Source: a gamma proteobacterium symbiont of Stewartia floridana
GTDB taxonomy: Bacteria > Pseudomonadota > Gammaproteobacteria > Chromatiales > Chromatiaceae
Assembly (NCBI GenBank): GCA_003676145.1
Contig: NAUB01000034.1
Coordinates: forward strand, 26,484-90,483
Direction: 5' to 3'
DNA length: 64,000 bases
Shown: piece after piece, positions 1-7,730 of the stretch
How the letters are laid out: each line of letters opens with the position of its first letter
How positions within the stretch are numbered: the stretch's first letter is position 1
Notes under the pieces: generated by a model
Told to the model about the DNA's origin: nothing
The model's input: the letters and a program-made list of their open reading frames with translations, nothing else
The model's database searches: none
Program-made: the position numbers and the translations under genes

Positions 1-132
1 GACAAACGCACCGTCAACAGCAGCAAAGCTGCGGTTGCTGGTGAGGAGCTGAACGGCACCACCGCGGTGAACGGCACCTATGACTCCAGTGTGCATCTGT
101 TCGGCCTCGGCGTGACCAAGACCTTCATGTAA
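1..132 (+). CDS. C-terminal end of an outer-membrane beta-barrel protein, FadL/TodX-like (partial)
   Basis: Only the last 43 residues are inside the window; the reading frame is open from base 1 and stops with TAA at 130-132. The alternating polar/hydrophobic pattern and the ending HLFGLGVTKTFM, with an aromatic residue just before the terminus, fit the last strands of a gammaproteobacterial outer-membrane barrel. The segment ELNGTTAVNGTYDSSVH resembles the final strands of FadL-family transporters of hydrophobic compounds, but so short a fragment cannot prove the family. A strong terminator follows 40 bases downstream, so this is the last gene of its transcript. Confidence 0.5.
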   Translation, partial: DKRTVNSSKAAVAGEELNGTTAVNGTYDSSVHLFGLGVTKTFM

Positions 133-172
133 AAACCCACGGATCCATATCCACTCAAATGGGTAGAAATTC

Positions 173-201
173 GGGTGCGGCAGTCAGCCGCACCCTTTTT
201 T
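173..201 (+). terminator. Rho-independent terminator
   Basis: A perfect 9-bp GC-rich stem (173-181 with 187-195), a 5-base loop and a run of six T at 196-201 lie directly after the outer-membrane protein gene. Confidence 0.9.
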
Positions 202-356
202 ATTCATCTCAATATTCCAGTTGATCAATATTTCCGCTCAATTCCGGCCAGAGCGGCTACCCGGCCGATACATTTTGCGGTTGCTTGCAGCGATTGGCGC
301 ACATTTGCGGCTTGAATGGTTGACGGCCGGCAATCCGAGTGCAGCTTTTTCAAGCG

Positions 357-386
357 CAAAAAAAACGCCGCCCTTGTGGGGCGGCG
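357..386 (-). terminator. Rho-independent terminator of the dsrE2 transcript
   Basis: The arms CGCCGCCC (366-373) and GGGCGGCG (379-386) form a perfect 8-bp stem. Read on the minus strand it is followed by a T run (the A tract at about 357-365). It lies about 25 bases past the stop of the minus-strand DsrE2 gene. Confidence 0.85.
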
Positions 387-408
387 CCGTGACTGCATTT
401 ACTAAGGG

Positions 409-891
409 TTAAATGTAAAGGCAGATATCGCTTGTACCCGCGAATTCGAAGAATCGGGCGGCACCGGCGTATTCGATACCGTCGATGAATTCAGAGGTAT
501 TCATTTCGAACAGATCCACTGTCATCTGACAGGCGATCAGTTTGACTTCAGCTTCCTGACACAGCTCACGCAGTTCAGTCAGGTCGGCAACGCCTTTTGA
601 AGCCATCTTTTTCTTCATCATGCTGGTCATCATGCCCTGCATGCCTGGCAGTGCCAGACCGACCACAGGGAACCACTTGTCCATACCCATCGGCATGGGC
701 ATGCCTGGATTGCCCAGAGGGGTCACTTCCAGATCCAGATCCTTTTTCAGGAGCTGCAGACCGTAGAAAGTGAAGAAGATTTCAGTTTCATAGCCCAGTG
801 CAGCGGCTGTTGAGGCCAGGATGAATGGCGGATAGGCCCAGTCTAAAGAGCCTTTAGTCGCAATAATCGCTAACTTTTTTTCGTCTGACAT
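409..891 (-). CDS. dsrE2: DsrE2-like sulfur-carrier protein (DsrE/DsrF/DrsH-like family)
   Basis: A 160-residue protein beginning KKLAIIATKGSLDWAYPP, the nucleotide-binding-like first strand and loop of the DsrE/DrsE_2 family. It has a Met/Gly-rich middle (about residues 63-95), which in relatives is membrane-associated or flexible. Cys111 and Cys121 (LIACQMTVDLF) lie where this family carries its persulfidable cysteine, and a third Cys sits near the C-terminus. In sulfur oxidisers such as Allochromatium vinosum a rhodanese, TusA and DsrE2 are encoded together and pass sulfane sulfur among them; the same three families occur here in the same order on the minus strand. It is the last gene of that cluster, 50 bases after tusA and before a strong terminator. 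Function by family and context: cytoplasmic sulfur trafficking towards the sulfur-oxidation machinery. Confidence 0.88.
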   Translation of the reverse strand: MSDEKKLAIIATKGSLDWAYPPFILASTAAALGYETEIFFTFYGLQLLKKDLDLEVTPLGNPGMPMPMGMDKWFPVVGLALPGMQGMMTSMMKKKMASKGVADLTELRELCQEAEVKLIACQMTVDLFEMNTSEFIDGIEYAGAARFFEFAGTSDICLYI

Positions 892-941
892 TGCTTCGTC
901 TCCAATTAAGTCCCTAGTGGGATTGGCAAACTGATCGCTGA

Positions 942-1172
942 TCAGGCCTTTTTGATGAGGAATTCAAACTTACCGCCGACTTCCTTGGATTCCATCAGCT
1001 CATTGCCAGTCTGATTGGCGAAGGCTTCGAAATCCTTAACTGAGCCTGGATCAGTTGCAATGATGTGCAGAACTTTACCGGACTCCATACCATTCAGGGT
1101 TTTTTTCGCACGCAGAATCGGCAGGGGACAGTTGAGTCCGCTTGCGTCCAGTTCTTGATCAAAATCTGCCAT
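942..1172 (-). CDS. tusA: TusA-family sulfurtransferase
   Basis: A 76-residue protein with the family hallmark CPLPILRAKK (Cys15, the sulfur-carrying residue in the CPxP motif) and the expected length for a single-domain TusA. The start is supported by GGAGG seven bases upstream on the minus strand. TusA takes sulfur from rhodanese or IscS-type donors and hands it to DsrE-type acceptors, or, in tRNA thiolation, to TusBCD. Its place between a rhodanese and DsrE2 argues for the dissimilatory sulfur-relay role rather than tRNA thiolation. There is a 178-base gap to the upstream rhodanese gene, so it may have its own promoter. Confidence 0.93.
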   Translation of the reverse strand: MADFDQELDASGLNCPLPILRAKKTLNGMESGKVLHIIATDPGSVKDFEAFANQTGNELMESKEVGGKFEFLIKKA

Positions 1173-1350
1173 GGTATGACCTCCAGCTTATTAAATTGTG
1201 TGTGTGTATCGTTTTTGGTTAAAAATCAGACGGACCTTTATATGACAAGCGACTTACAAACGCAAGCTTCTGTCCGCTCAAATCCTCTCCAAAAATCTCA
1301 GACCCGAAACCAATTCAGGCCTACCTGTAAATCTTTTCAGACGGCTCGCC

Positions 1351-1680
1351 TCAGCTTGCCAGCCTGGCCTCCAGACGATAACCCGATCTCGCCCAACCCA
1401 GAATTCCACCGCGCAGATTGACTGCATTGTCGAATCCCTGCTGTGCCAGATAGGCACATGCGTGGTAGGAGCGCGCTCCACTGTGGCAATAGAGGATCAG
1501 ATCCTTGTCTTTTGGCAGCTCGGACATGCGAACGGGAATCAGATGCATCGGAATATGCTCGGCATCCGGTAACACCCCCTGAGCCAGTTCACCGGCACTG
1601 CGGATGTCCAGTAGCAGAAAATCACCGTCTTTGGCCATGCGGGCTTCAAGATCGGAAGCGTCTATTTCCTTTATCATCAC
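1351..1680 (-). CDS. Single-domain rhodanese (sulfurtransferase)
   Basis: A 109-residue single rhodanese domain with the active-site loop CHSGARS (Cys65), the preceding LLLDIRS motif and the C-terminal GGILGW motif. The complete set of conserved elements suggests an active enzyme that carries a persulfide. It is the first gene of the rhodanese-tusA-dsrE2 cluster and is divergent from cysG. Two adjacent ATG codons (1680 and 1677) could each serve as start. By analogy with characterised clusters it would mobilise sulfane sulfur and load TusA. Confidence 0.9.
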   Translation of the reverse strand: MMIKEIDASDLEARMAKDGDFLLLDIRSAGELAQGVLPDAEHIPMHLIPVRMSELPKDKDLILYCHSGARSYHACAYLAQQGFDNAVNLRGGILGWARSGYRLEARLAS

Positions 1681-1855
1681 GTTCGGGCAGCCTCAATATC
1701 TCAAAAAACAGGGTCAATTAGTATATTAATGTGTTTAAATATTGCAAGTTTGATTAGCCCCCTAATCCCTGGCTTTTTTCGTGTGATTGACTCATGCTAG
1801 AGTCTCGCACTGGTAAAACCTTGAATAGCGAACACTAATTAACTGGTTGTATTTT

Positions 1856-3280
1856 ATGGATTTTTTCCCAATATTCCTGAACATCAGAAACAAATCATGC
1901 CTGGTGGTGGGCGGCGGTGCAGTGGCTGAAAGAAAAATCGCACTACTGCTCAAATCCGCCGCGGATGTGGTTCTGGTCTCCCCTGAATTGACCCATGATC
2001 TGACCACCTGGCGGGATATGGGGCGCCTCAACCACCAGGCGCGAGGCTTCCAGGATGAGGATATCAACGAACGTCATCTGGTGATTGCCGCCACCGACGA
2101 TCCGCAACTCAATCGGCATATTGCCGAGCTGGCCCATGCCAGACGAACTCCCGTGAATGTGGTGGACCAGCCTGAATTGTGCAGCTTCATCGTCCCCTCG
2201 ATCATCGACCGCTCACCGGTGGTAGCCGCCGTTTCAACCGGTGGAGCATCCCCAGTGCTGGCACGTCTGATCCGCTCCAGGCTGGAATCCCTGATCCCCG
2301 CCGGTTACGGCCGCCTGGCGGATCTGTGCAACCGCTTTCGCCAGCGGGTGAAGGAGCATTTCAGCAAACCTGAAGAGCGGCGCCTGTTCTGGGACCGGGT
2401 ACTGGAAGGCGGGGTCGCTGAGCGGGTCTTTTCCGGCCACGATGAGGAGGCGGATCAGCTGATGGAACGCCTTCTGGCAGACCCACGTCTGGATCAGGAG
2501 ATGGGTGAGGTCTACCTGGTGGGCGCCGGACCGGGTGACCCGGACCTGCTGACCTTCCGCGCGCTGCGCCTGATGCAGCAGGCGGATGTGGTGGTCTACG
2601 ACCGACTGGTGGCAAAACCGATTCTCGAGATGACCCGTCACGATGCGGAGCACGTCTATGTGGGCAAGGAGCGGGATAAGCACGCCATGCGCCAGGAAGA
2701 GATCAACAAGCTGCTGGCCAGGCTTGCCAAACAGGGCAAGCGGGTATTGCGGTTGAAGGGGGGCGATCCCTTCATTTTCGGCCGTGGTGGCGAGGAGATC
2801 GATACCCTGGCCGCCGAAGGGGTGCCGTTTCAGGTGATTCCGGGAATCACTGCGGCGGCGGGCTGCGCCACCTACTCCGGCATTCCGCTCACCCATCGGG
2901 ACTACGCCCAGTCGGTCACCTTCGTCACCGGCCATCTGAAAGACGGCAGCATGAATCTGAACTGGGATATGCTGGCACAGCCGAACCAGACCGTGGTTTT
3001 CTACATGGGCCTGGTTGGCCTGCCGGTAATCTGCCGGGAACTACTCGCTCATGGGGTTACCGGCGACATGCCGATTGCCTTGATCCAGCAGGGCACGACC
3101 CATATGCAGCGTGTCTTCACCGGTACTCTGGATAATATCCTTGAGACGGTGGAACGGGAACGCCCCAAGCCCCCCACGCTGATCATCGTCGGCCACGTGG
3201 TCGAGCTGCAGGAGAAACTGGCCTGGTTCGAGGCGCCGCCCCACTCCGAGCAGGGTGCCACCTCACCGGTGGATTTTTGA
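1856..3280 (+). CDS. cysG: Siroheme synthase CysG (multifunctional)
   Basis: A fused enzyme of 474 residues. The N-terminal part (about 1-200) is precorrin-2 dehydrogenase/ferrochelatase with the NAD-binding GGGAVAERK loop, and IIDRSPVVAAVSTGG matches the siroheme-synthase dimer region. The C-terminal part (about 215-460) is uroporphyrinogen-III C-methyltransferase with GAGPGDPDLLT and LKGGDPFIFGRGGEE. It makes siroheme from uroporphyrinogen III, the cofactor of assimilatory and dissimilatory sulfite reductases, which fits the neighbouring sulfur genes. I chose ATG 1856 because CysG proteins begin MD-LPIF; an in-frame TTG at 1847 would add three residues. No strong ribosome-binding site is visible before either start. 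Confidence 0.95.
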   Translation: MDFFPIFLNIRNKSCLVVGGGAVAERKIALLLKSAADVVLVSPELTHDLTTWRDMGRLNHQARGFQDEDINERHLVIAATDDPQLNRHIAELAHARRTPVNVVDQPELCSFIVPSIIDRSPVVAAVSTGGASPVLARLIRSRLESLIPAGYGRLADLCNRFRQRVKEHFSKPEERRLFWDRVLEGGVAERVFSGHDEEADQLMERLLADPRLDQEMGEVYLVGAGPGDPDLLTFRALRLMQQADVVVYDRLVAKPILEMTRHDAEHVYVGKERDKHAMRQEEINKLLARLAKQGKRVLRLKGGDPFIFGRGGEEIDTLAAEGVPFQVIPGITAAAGCATYSGIPLTHRDYAQSVTFVTGHLKDGSMNLNWDMLAQPNQTVVFYMGLVGLPVICRELLAHGVTGDMPIALIQQGTTHMQRVFTGTLDNILETVERERPKPPTLIIVGHVVELQEKLAWFEAPPHSEQGATSPVDF

Positions 3281-3305
3281 GCCTAGATCGGGGAAGAAGA
3301 ATAAA

Positions 3306-3333
3306 TCCGCAAATGAACGCGAATAAACGCAAA
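3306..3333 (-). repeat. Dispersed repeat, TTTGCGTT-type, inverted copy
   Basis: The minus strand reads TTTGCGTTTATTCGCGTTCA followed by TTTGCGGA. It is an inverted copy, with one mismatch, of the repeats at 3493-3522 and 33986-34015. Together with the 3493 copy it frames the cysG-rhodanese intergenic space. Confidence 0.85.
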
Positions 3334-3422
3334 TATTGATGGGCGCGACAGACGACCCCAGGTAGATAAATCTATGGTTGTCATCCCGGTACAGGCAGGC
3401 ATGGCTCCATTTTAGTAATCTG

Positions 3423-3444
3423 CATCCCGGAATACGCCGGGATG
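3423..3444. repeat. Hairpin with CATCCCGG/CCGGGATG arms
   Basis: A perfect 8-bp inverted repeat with a 6-base loop, between convergent cysG and the rhodanese gene. A related half (TCATCCCGG) lies at about 3380. It resembles common bacterial REP-like intergenic palindromes; there is no T tract, so a terminator role is uncertain. Confidence 0.6.
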
Positions 3445-3492
3445 GCGAGAGTGAGTCTGACTGCCAATAGAGATCTGATGCATCAAAAACTA

Positions 3493-3522
3493 TTTGCGTT
3501 CATTCGCGTTCATTTGCGGACT
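3493..3522 (+). repeat. Dispersed repeat, TTTGCGTT-type, direct copy
   Basis: The sequence begins TTTGCGTTCATTCGCGTTCA and ends TTTGCGGACT. It is identical over 30 bases to 33986-34015 and inverted relative to 3306-3333. It contains three related sub-units, TTTGCGTTCA, TTCGCGTTCA and TTTGCGGA. Confidence 0.9.
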
Positions 3523-3570
3523 TAATAATCTTAATAACAGCTGGCACCCAACTACGGCTAACAGGTCAAC

Positions 3571-4041
3571 TCAGGCCGGTTTGGGACTCAGCTGATCTTC
3601 CCGCAGATTGGGGGTGAAGTAGTCATCCGCATCATCGATATCCACCGCCTCATCCTCGGCGTTGACCAGGGGTTGCTCAAAGTCGTTCCAGCCGCGCAGA
3701 CCGGTCTTCAGTGAGACCACGTTTTCGAAACCGAGCATCTTCATGGAGAAGGCGGCCAGCACACTGCGATAGCCGGAGCGGCACACCACCACCACCTCCC
3801 GCTGGCGTGCCTTGACCAGTTCGGGAATGGTCTCTTCATAGTCCCACTCACAGGCCGATTCAAGTATTCCACGAGGTGCAAGAATCGAGTTCTCGATATG
3901 CATCGCATCGTACTCATAGGGCTCCCTGACATCCACGATAAGTAACTCGGGATTTGCCTCCAGACGCTCTTCCAGATCCCAGGGCATGATCTCCGGCACA
4001 TCCCCCAGACATTCGCTGATCAGGTTTAAAAAATTTTTCAT
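3571..4041 (-). CDS. Rhodanese-domain protein with acidic C-terminal tail
   Basis: A 156-residue protein. The rhodanese domain (about 15-130) has LLIVDVREPYEY, the active-site loop CRSGYRS (Cys87) and the ending GLRGWNDF. It is followed by an acidic tail (EDEAVDIDDADDYF) that is not part of the domain. The gene starts 10 bases after the stop of the NarL-type regulator and is probably the last gene of the kinase-regulator-rhodanese operon. The intact Cys loop predicts sulfurtransferase or persulfide-carrier activity. The link to a two-component system suggests a role in sensing or processing a sulfur compound, which is inference. Confidence 0.85.
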   Translation of the reverse strand: MKNFLNLISECLGDVPEIMPWDLEERLEANPELLIVDVREPYEYDAMHIENSILAPRGILESACEWDYEETIPELVKARQREVVVVCRSGYRSVLAAFSMKMLGFENVVSLKTGLRGWNDFEQPLVNAEDEAVDIDDADDYFTPNLREDQLSPKPA

Positions 4042-4051
4042 TATAAAAAGC

Positions 4052-4696
4052 CTATCCTCTTGAACAGAGGTTTTGTTCTACGGCAATCACCGCGGCTTCA
4101 ACCCGTGAATGGACCTCAAGTTTTCTAAGGATCGCTTTAACATGAAGCTTCACGGTACCGTCGGAGATTCCCAGGTTTCGCGCAATTACTTTGTTGCTTT
4201 GACCATCCGCCAGATGACATAGAATCTCCCGCTCCCGGGGAGTCAGATCATCCAGCGAAGAGGTCGGTGCACTGCTGCTGGGCTGCTCCCCCTGTACCGC
4301 TTTGGCCAGAATTCCGGTCAACTCATTGGCGACCACAGTCTGGCCTTTGGTGATCTGCTGCAGCGCATCGATCAACTCGTCAGGTTCCATATCTTTCAAC
4401 AGATAGCCCTGCGCACCATTCTGCAGCGCTTCGATGACATCCGTCTCCTCTCGGCTGGTGGTCAACATACTGATTGGCATCTGTGGATAGTGTTTGCGCA
4501 ACACACTCAACACTTCGGTACCGGTCATGTCCGGCATCCGCATATCCAACAGCACCACATCCGGTCGCTCGTGGGCCACCGTTTCTATGCCCTTCAGACA
4601 GTCGCCTATGGCGATCACATCAATACCACGGCGTTCCAGCAGTTCCTGCAGGCCAATTCGAAACAGAGCATGGTCATCGATTACCAGTACCCGCAT
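4052..4696 (-). CDS. NarL/FixJ-family response regulator
   Basis: A 214-residue protein with an N-terminal receiver domain (RVLVIDDH, phosphoacceptor Asp51 in VVLLDMRMPD, conserved Thr/Lys switch residues in MLTTSREE and YLLKDMEPDELIDAL). The C-terminal LuxR-type helix-turn-helix is LTPREREILCHLADG through GTVKLHVKAILRKL. I chose ATG 4696 because AGAGGTG stands eight bases upstream; an in-frame ATG at 4732 would add 12 residues with no support. It lies downstream of a NarX-like kinase and is its obvious partner. It binds DNA when phosphorylated; targets are unknown. Confidence 0.92.
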   Translation of the reverse strand: MRVLVIDDHALFRIGLQELLERRGIDVIAIGDCLKGIETVAHERPDVVLLDMRMPDMTGTEVLSVLRKHYPQMPISMLTTSREETDVIEALQNGAQGYLLKDMEPDELIDALQQITKGQTVVANELTGILAKAVQGEQPSSSAPTSSLDDLTPREREILCHLADGQSNKVIARNLGISDGTVKLHVKAILRKLEVHSRVEAAVIAVEQNLCSRG

Positions 4697-4824
4697 TTTT
4701 TCACCTCTGTGGACTCCTGCATCTCTTGCCAAGGACTACTGCCATGAGCGGCGAGACGCGCTTTGCCTTGAACCCTGACAGACCAACTGAATCCGCCAAT
4801 ATCATCCGGTTAAGGGTGGGCGTA

Positions 4825-6480
4825 TCATTTGGCACTGCGAATCACCAGTTCGACCCGGGTACCTTCACCCGGCTCGCTCTCAATCGATAACTCACCATCC
4901 ACCCGTCGAGCACGCTCTTCCATGATCGACAGACCGATGTGCTCACCCGGATTACCCTTAGGCGCCGCACCCTCGAAGCCGACACCGTCATCCTCAACCA
5001 GGATGAGATACTGCCCTGGACTTCGACATCGTAACAGCACTCGAACGGTATGGGCATTGGCATGCTTACGGATATTGGCCAAAGATTCCTGGACAATCCG
5101 CAATGCCTGCATCTCCTGTGTGGTATCCAGATCGGTTTTCAGGCAGTCCGGCTGAAAAAATGCATGGATCGAAGTCTCCTGATTGAAACGCTCCACCAGT
5201 TTTCCCAGGGCCGGAATCAGACCGCGCTGATCCATCGGTGCGCGAAAACTGTTGATTAGCTCGCGCAGCTCATCATGCGCCTCATCGAGACCGTTATGAA
5301 TACGTTTGGCCTCCTGCTCGGCTGTCAGCGACACCGACTCGTTCTGCAGTGTCTCTTCCAGCATACGGACCTGGAAACGCAGACTGGCCAGAGTCTGCGC
5401 CAGTGAATCGTGCAGTTCATGGGCCAGGGAGGTTCGCTCTTCGACGATCGACAGTCGGCGCGCTTCCGAATCGGAGCGCTGTTTGGCTACCGCCATACCC
5501 AGATGACTGCCGATGGTATTGAGAATATCCAGCACATCCTCTCGTCCATCATAGATGCCCGGCCTGTCCACATAGAGATGATAGAAACCCAGCACATCAC
5601 CGTGATACCACATTGGCACGGAGACCCGCTCAACCTCATCCGCGCTGAACATCCGGCGTCCGTTTCGATGGGCACAGAGCCTGGGATTCTGATTACACAG
5701 AATGTCGCCGGGAGAGAGGGTGATGCCGCACTGACAGAGTTTGATTGGCAACAGCTCTTGCTCGTTGTAGAGCCGGCCATCCAGGTCGATGCACCCCACC
5801 TGCCGCACCTTGTCATCCGGCAGTACCAGATGGACTGTAGCGGAACGGGCGTTCACCATGCGTTTGAACACCCCCATATACTCCAGCAACAACTCATCCA
5901 GATTCTCCGACTGGTTGATGCCAGCCGCCACATCATAGAGCACCTGCAGGTTGGTGGTTTTCTGCGCCAGACGCAGGGTCTGCCTGGCCACCCGGACCTC
6001 CATATCCTCATAGATATCGGTCAACTCCTCACTGAGACTGTCGATGTCCCGCGCCATGCCGCTCAAAACACCACTCGGCTCAAAGGGCTTTTTGCTGGAG
6101 ACGGGCTCACCCTGGCAGACCTGGTTGACTGTCTGCTCCAGTGAAGAGAGTGGACGCAACAGCTGACTGCGCAGGCGGATCAGTACCAGCACCAGGGAAA
6201 ACAGGGCAAAGGCGACACCAAGCAGCAGTACCACCTGAACCGAAGAGCGTCCACCGGTCTCTCCGATCAGAAACAGCACCGCCCCCAGGGAAACGGTCAG
6301 ACTCAAGCCGAGAAACAGGATCGGCAGCAGCAGGTTGCCGGTAAACAGAATGCGCAGACTCGGCCAGTGCTTGCGATCGATGAAGCTCTCCAGCCAGGTC
6401 AACCAGCGGTGCAGCGAACCGGAAACCGCTCCGGGACCGGGCAGTGACTCGTTGGAGGTTGTTTTCTGTTCCGCTTGCAT
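4825..6480 (-). CDS. NarX-like sensor histidine kinase with a minimal periplasmic loop
   Basis: A 551-residue protein: two membrane segments (about 43-71 and 80-101), a HAMP-like linker and coiled coil (about 103-180), a GAF domain (about 180-335), and a HisKA_3 dimerisation domain with the phosphorylated His357 in ELHDSLAQTLA. The C-terminal HATPase_c domain has QESLANIRKHANAHTV (N box) and DDGVGFE. NarX/NarQ bind nitrate in a periplasmic domain of about 100 residues; here the loop is only about 10 residues, so periplasmic ligand sensing is unlikely. The GAF domain has a cluster Cys230, Cys249, Cys251, Cys262, Cys269 that could bind metal or an Fe-S cluster or react with redox or sulfur signals (inference). 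The regulator and a rhodanese gene follow on the same strand. Confidence 0.9.
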   Translation of the reverse strand: MQAEQKTTSNESLPGPGAVSGSLHRWLTWLESFIDRKHWPSLRILFTGNLLLPILFLGLSLTVSLGAVLFLIGETGGRSSVQVVLLLGVAFALFSLVLVLIRLRSQLLRPLSSLEQTVNQVCQGEPVSSKKPFEPSGVLSGMARDIDSLSEELTDIYEDMEVRVARQTLRLAQKTTNLQVLYDVAAGINQSENLDELLLEYMGVFKRMVNARSATVHLVLPDDKVRQVGCIDLDGRLYNEQELLPIKLCQCGITLSPGDILCNQNPRLCAHRNGRRMFSADEVERVSVPMWYHGDVLGFYHLYVDRPGIYDGREDVLDILNTIGSHLGMAVAKQRSDSEARRLSIVEERTSLAHELHDSLAQTLASLRFQVRMLEETLQNESVSLTAEQEAKRIHNGLDEAHDELRELINSFRAPMDQRGLIPALGKLVERFNQETSIHAFFQPDCLKTDLDTTQEMQALRIVQESLANIRKHANAHTVRVLLRCRSPGQYLILVEDDGVGFEGAAPKGNPGEHIGLSIMEERARRVDGELSIESEPGEGTRVELVIRSAK

Positions 6481-6531
6481 ATTGCGACTCTACCACGAAC
6501 CCGAAAAGCGGGTCAGTTACCCGTTTGATTT

Positions 6532-6544
6532 AGGGCCTGTTAAC
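6532..6544. repeat. Half-site of the AGGGCCTGTTAAC repeat
   Basis: An exact AGGGCCTGTTAAC in the gap between cca and the NarX-like kinase gene. It matches the first 13 bases of the palindromic elements at 59482 and 63732, but no opposite arm is present here. Confidence 0.7.
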
Positions 6545-6581
6545 AGCGCCGAACTTCCCTGTCTGTCGCCGGACAGTCGAT

Positions 6582-7730
6582 TCATAAGTTGTTCCGAGGC
6601 AGCTTGAGTTGTTGCAGACAGTCGAGCCGCCAGCTGCGGATCGCATCTCCCAAGGCCTTGCCTCGCAGCTCGGAAGCGGCCAGCCGCTCCGGCAGGGGAG
6701 CCAACAGTACCTCTCGGGCGGCTGTCAGGTCAGGCTTCAACCACTCCATACGCTCTGGCCAGATTGCCTCAGCCGCCAGTAACAGCCCCTCGAGTCTTTC
6801 GGGTTGCTGCCTGGGTTTGAGCCGGGCAACCAGATCCAACAGATGCTCACCGCTTGTCTCATCCGTTTGGACAGAAGATGACTGCAGAAGATCACGGAGC
6901 AACTCGCCAGTGCGCTTGTCGAGACGGATTTCATCCAGCCAGGCGGCCAGATCAGGCTGATTCCGGGCGGCGTAAAACAGTGCCACCGCTGTACGAATCT
7001 GTGGATCATCACTGACTGGTACAACCCGCTTCAGCGCCGACACCATGCCCCCTGCCGTCTGAGCGCCATGCCCTGCGGATTCGCTGCCCATGATTTCAGC
7101 CACTGCCGGTATCAGCTTATGCAGCGCGCCACAGCGCTGCAAAACCTCAAAAAAGCGCCATGGCTGGGGCTCTCCCATGGCACGACTCATCTCTTTCAGG
7201 AAACGCTCTGCAGAGAGTGTCTCAAGCTCAGCACTCTTTGCCATCTTCTTCATCAATGCATGGGTGCCATGGGCCACCCGAAATCCCCAGCATCCCAGCT
7301 TAGCCGCAAACCGGGCGATGCGCAGTAGACGCAGAGGATCCTCACTGAAGGCCGGCGTGATATGGCGTAACAGACCCTCCTGCAGATCCTTCTGTCCCTC
7401 ACAGATATCGATCACACAGCCCGATTCATCCATCGCCAAGGCATTGATGGTCAGATCGCGTCGCAGCAGGTCCTGCTCCAGGCTCACCTCGGGCCCGTAA
7501 CTGACCTGAAAACCCTTGTAACCGGGTGCTGTCTTAACTTCAGTCCGGGCCAGGGCATACTCTTCACCACTCTGGGGGTGGAGAAACACCGGAAAATCAC
7601 GATCGGCACGACGGTAACCCTGGGCCAGCATCTCTTCCGGCGTGGCCCCGACTACCACCCAATCCCGTTCGTTATAAGGCAACTCCAGCAACTGATCCCG
7701 AACCGCACCGCCGACCAGATAGACTTTCAT
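6582..7730 (-). CDS. cca: CCA-adding tRNA nucleotidyltransferase
   Basis: A 382-residue protein starting MKVYLVGGAVRDQLL, the nucleotidyltransferase core of class II CCA enzymes. It has the metal-binding DRDFPVF region, the template-binding RRDLTINALAMD motif and the DPLRLLRIARFAAKLG helix. It adds or repairs the 3' CCA of tRNAs. It is shorter than the E. coli enzyme (412 residues), and I do not see a convincing HD phosphohydrolase motif in its C-terminal third, so it is probably the form without that domain. Its ATG overlaps the stop of the ABC transporter gene (ATGA, 7727-7730), which implies translational coupling. Confidence 0.93.
   Translation of the reverse strand: MKVYLVGGAVRDQLLELPYNERDWVVVGATPEEMLAQGYRRADRDFPVFLHPQSGEEYALARTEVKTAPGYKGFQVSYGPEVSLEQDLLRRDLTINALAMDESGCVIDICEGQKDLQEGLLRHITPAFSEDPLRLLRIARFAAKLGCWGFRVAHGTHALMKKMAKSAELETLSAERFLKEMSRAMGEPQPWRFFEVLQRCGALHKLIPAVAEIMGSESAGHGAQTAGGMVSALKRVVPVSDDPQIRTAVALFYAARNQPDLAAWLDEIRLDKRTGELLRDLLQSSSVQTDETSGEHLLDLVARLKPRQQPERLEGLLLAAEAIWPERMEWLKPDLTAAREVLLAPLPERLAASELRGKALGDAIRSWRLDCLQQLKLPRNNL

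Noticed and set aside
3281..3570. Inverted TTTGCGTT repeats as a CRISPR or integron array
   Set aside because: Only two copies in opposite orientation, no regular spacers and no cas or integrase gene.
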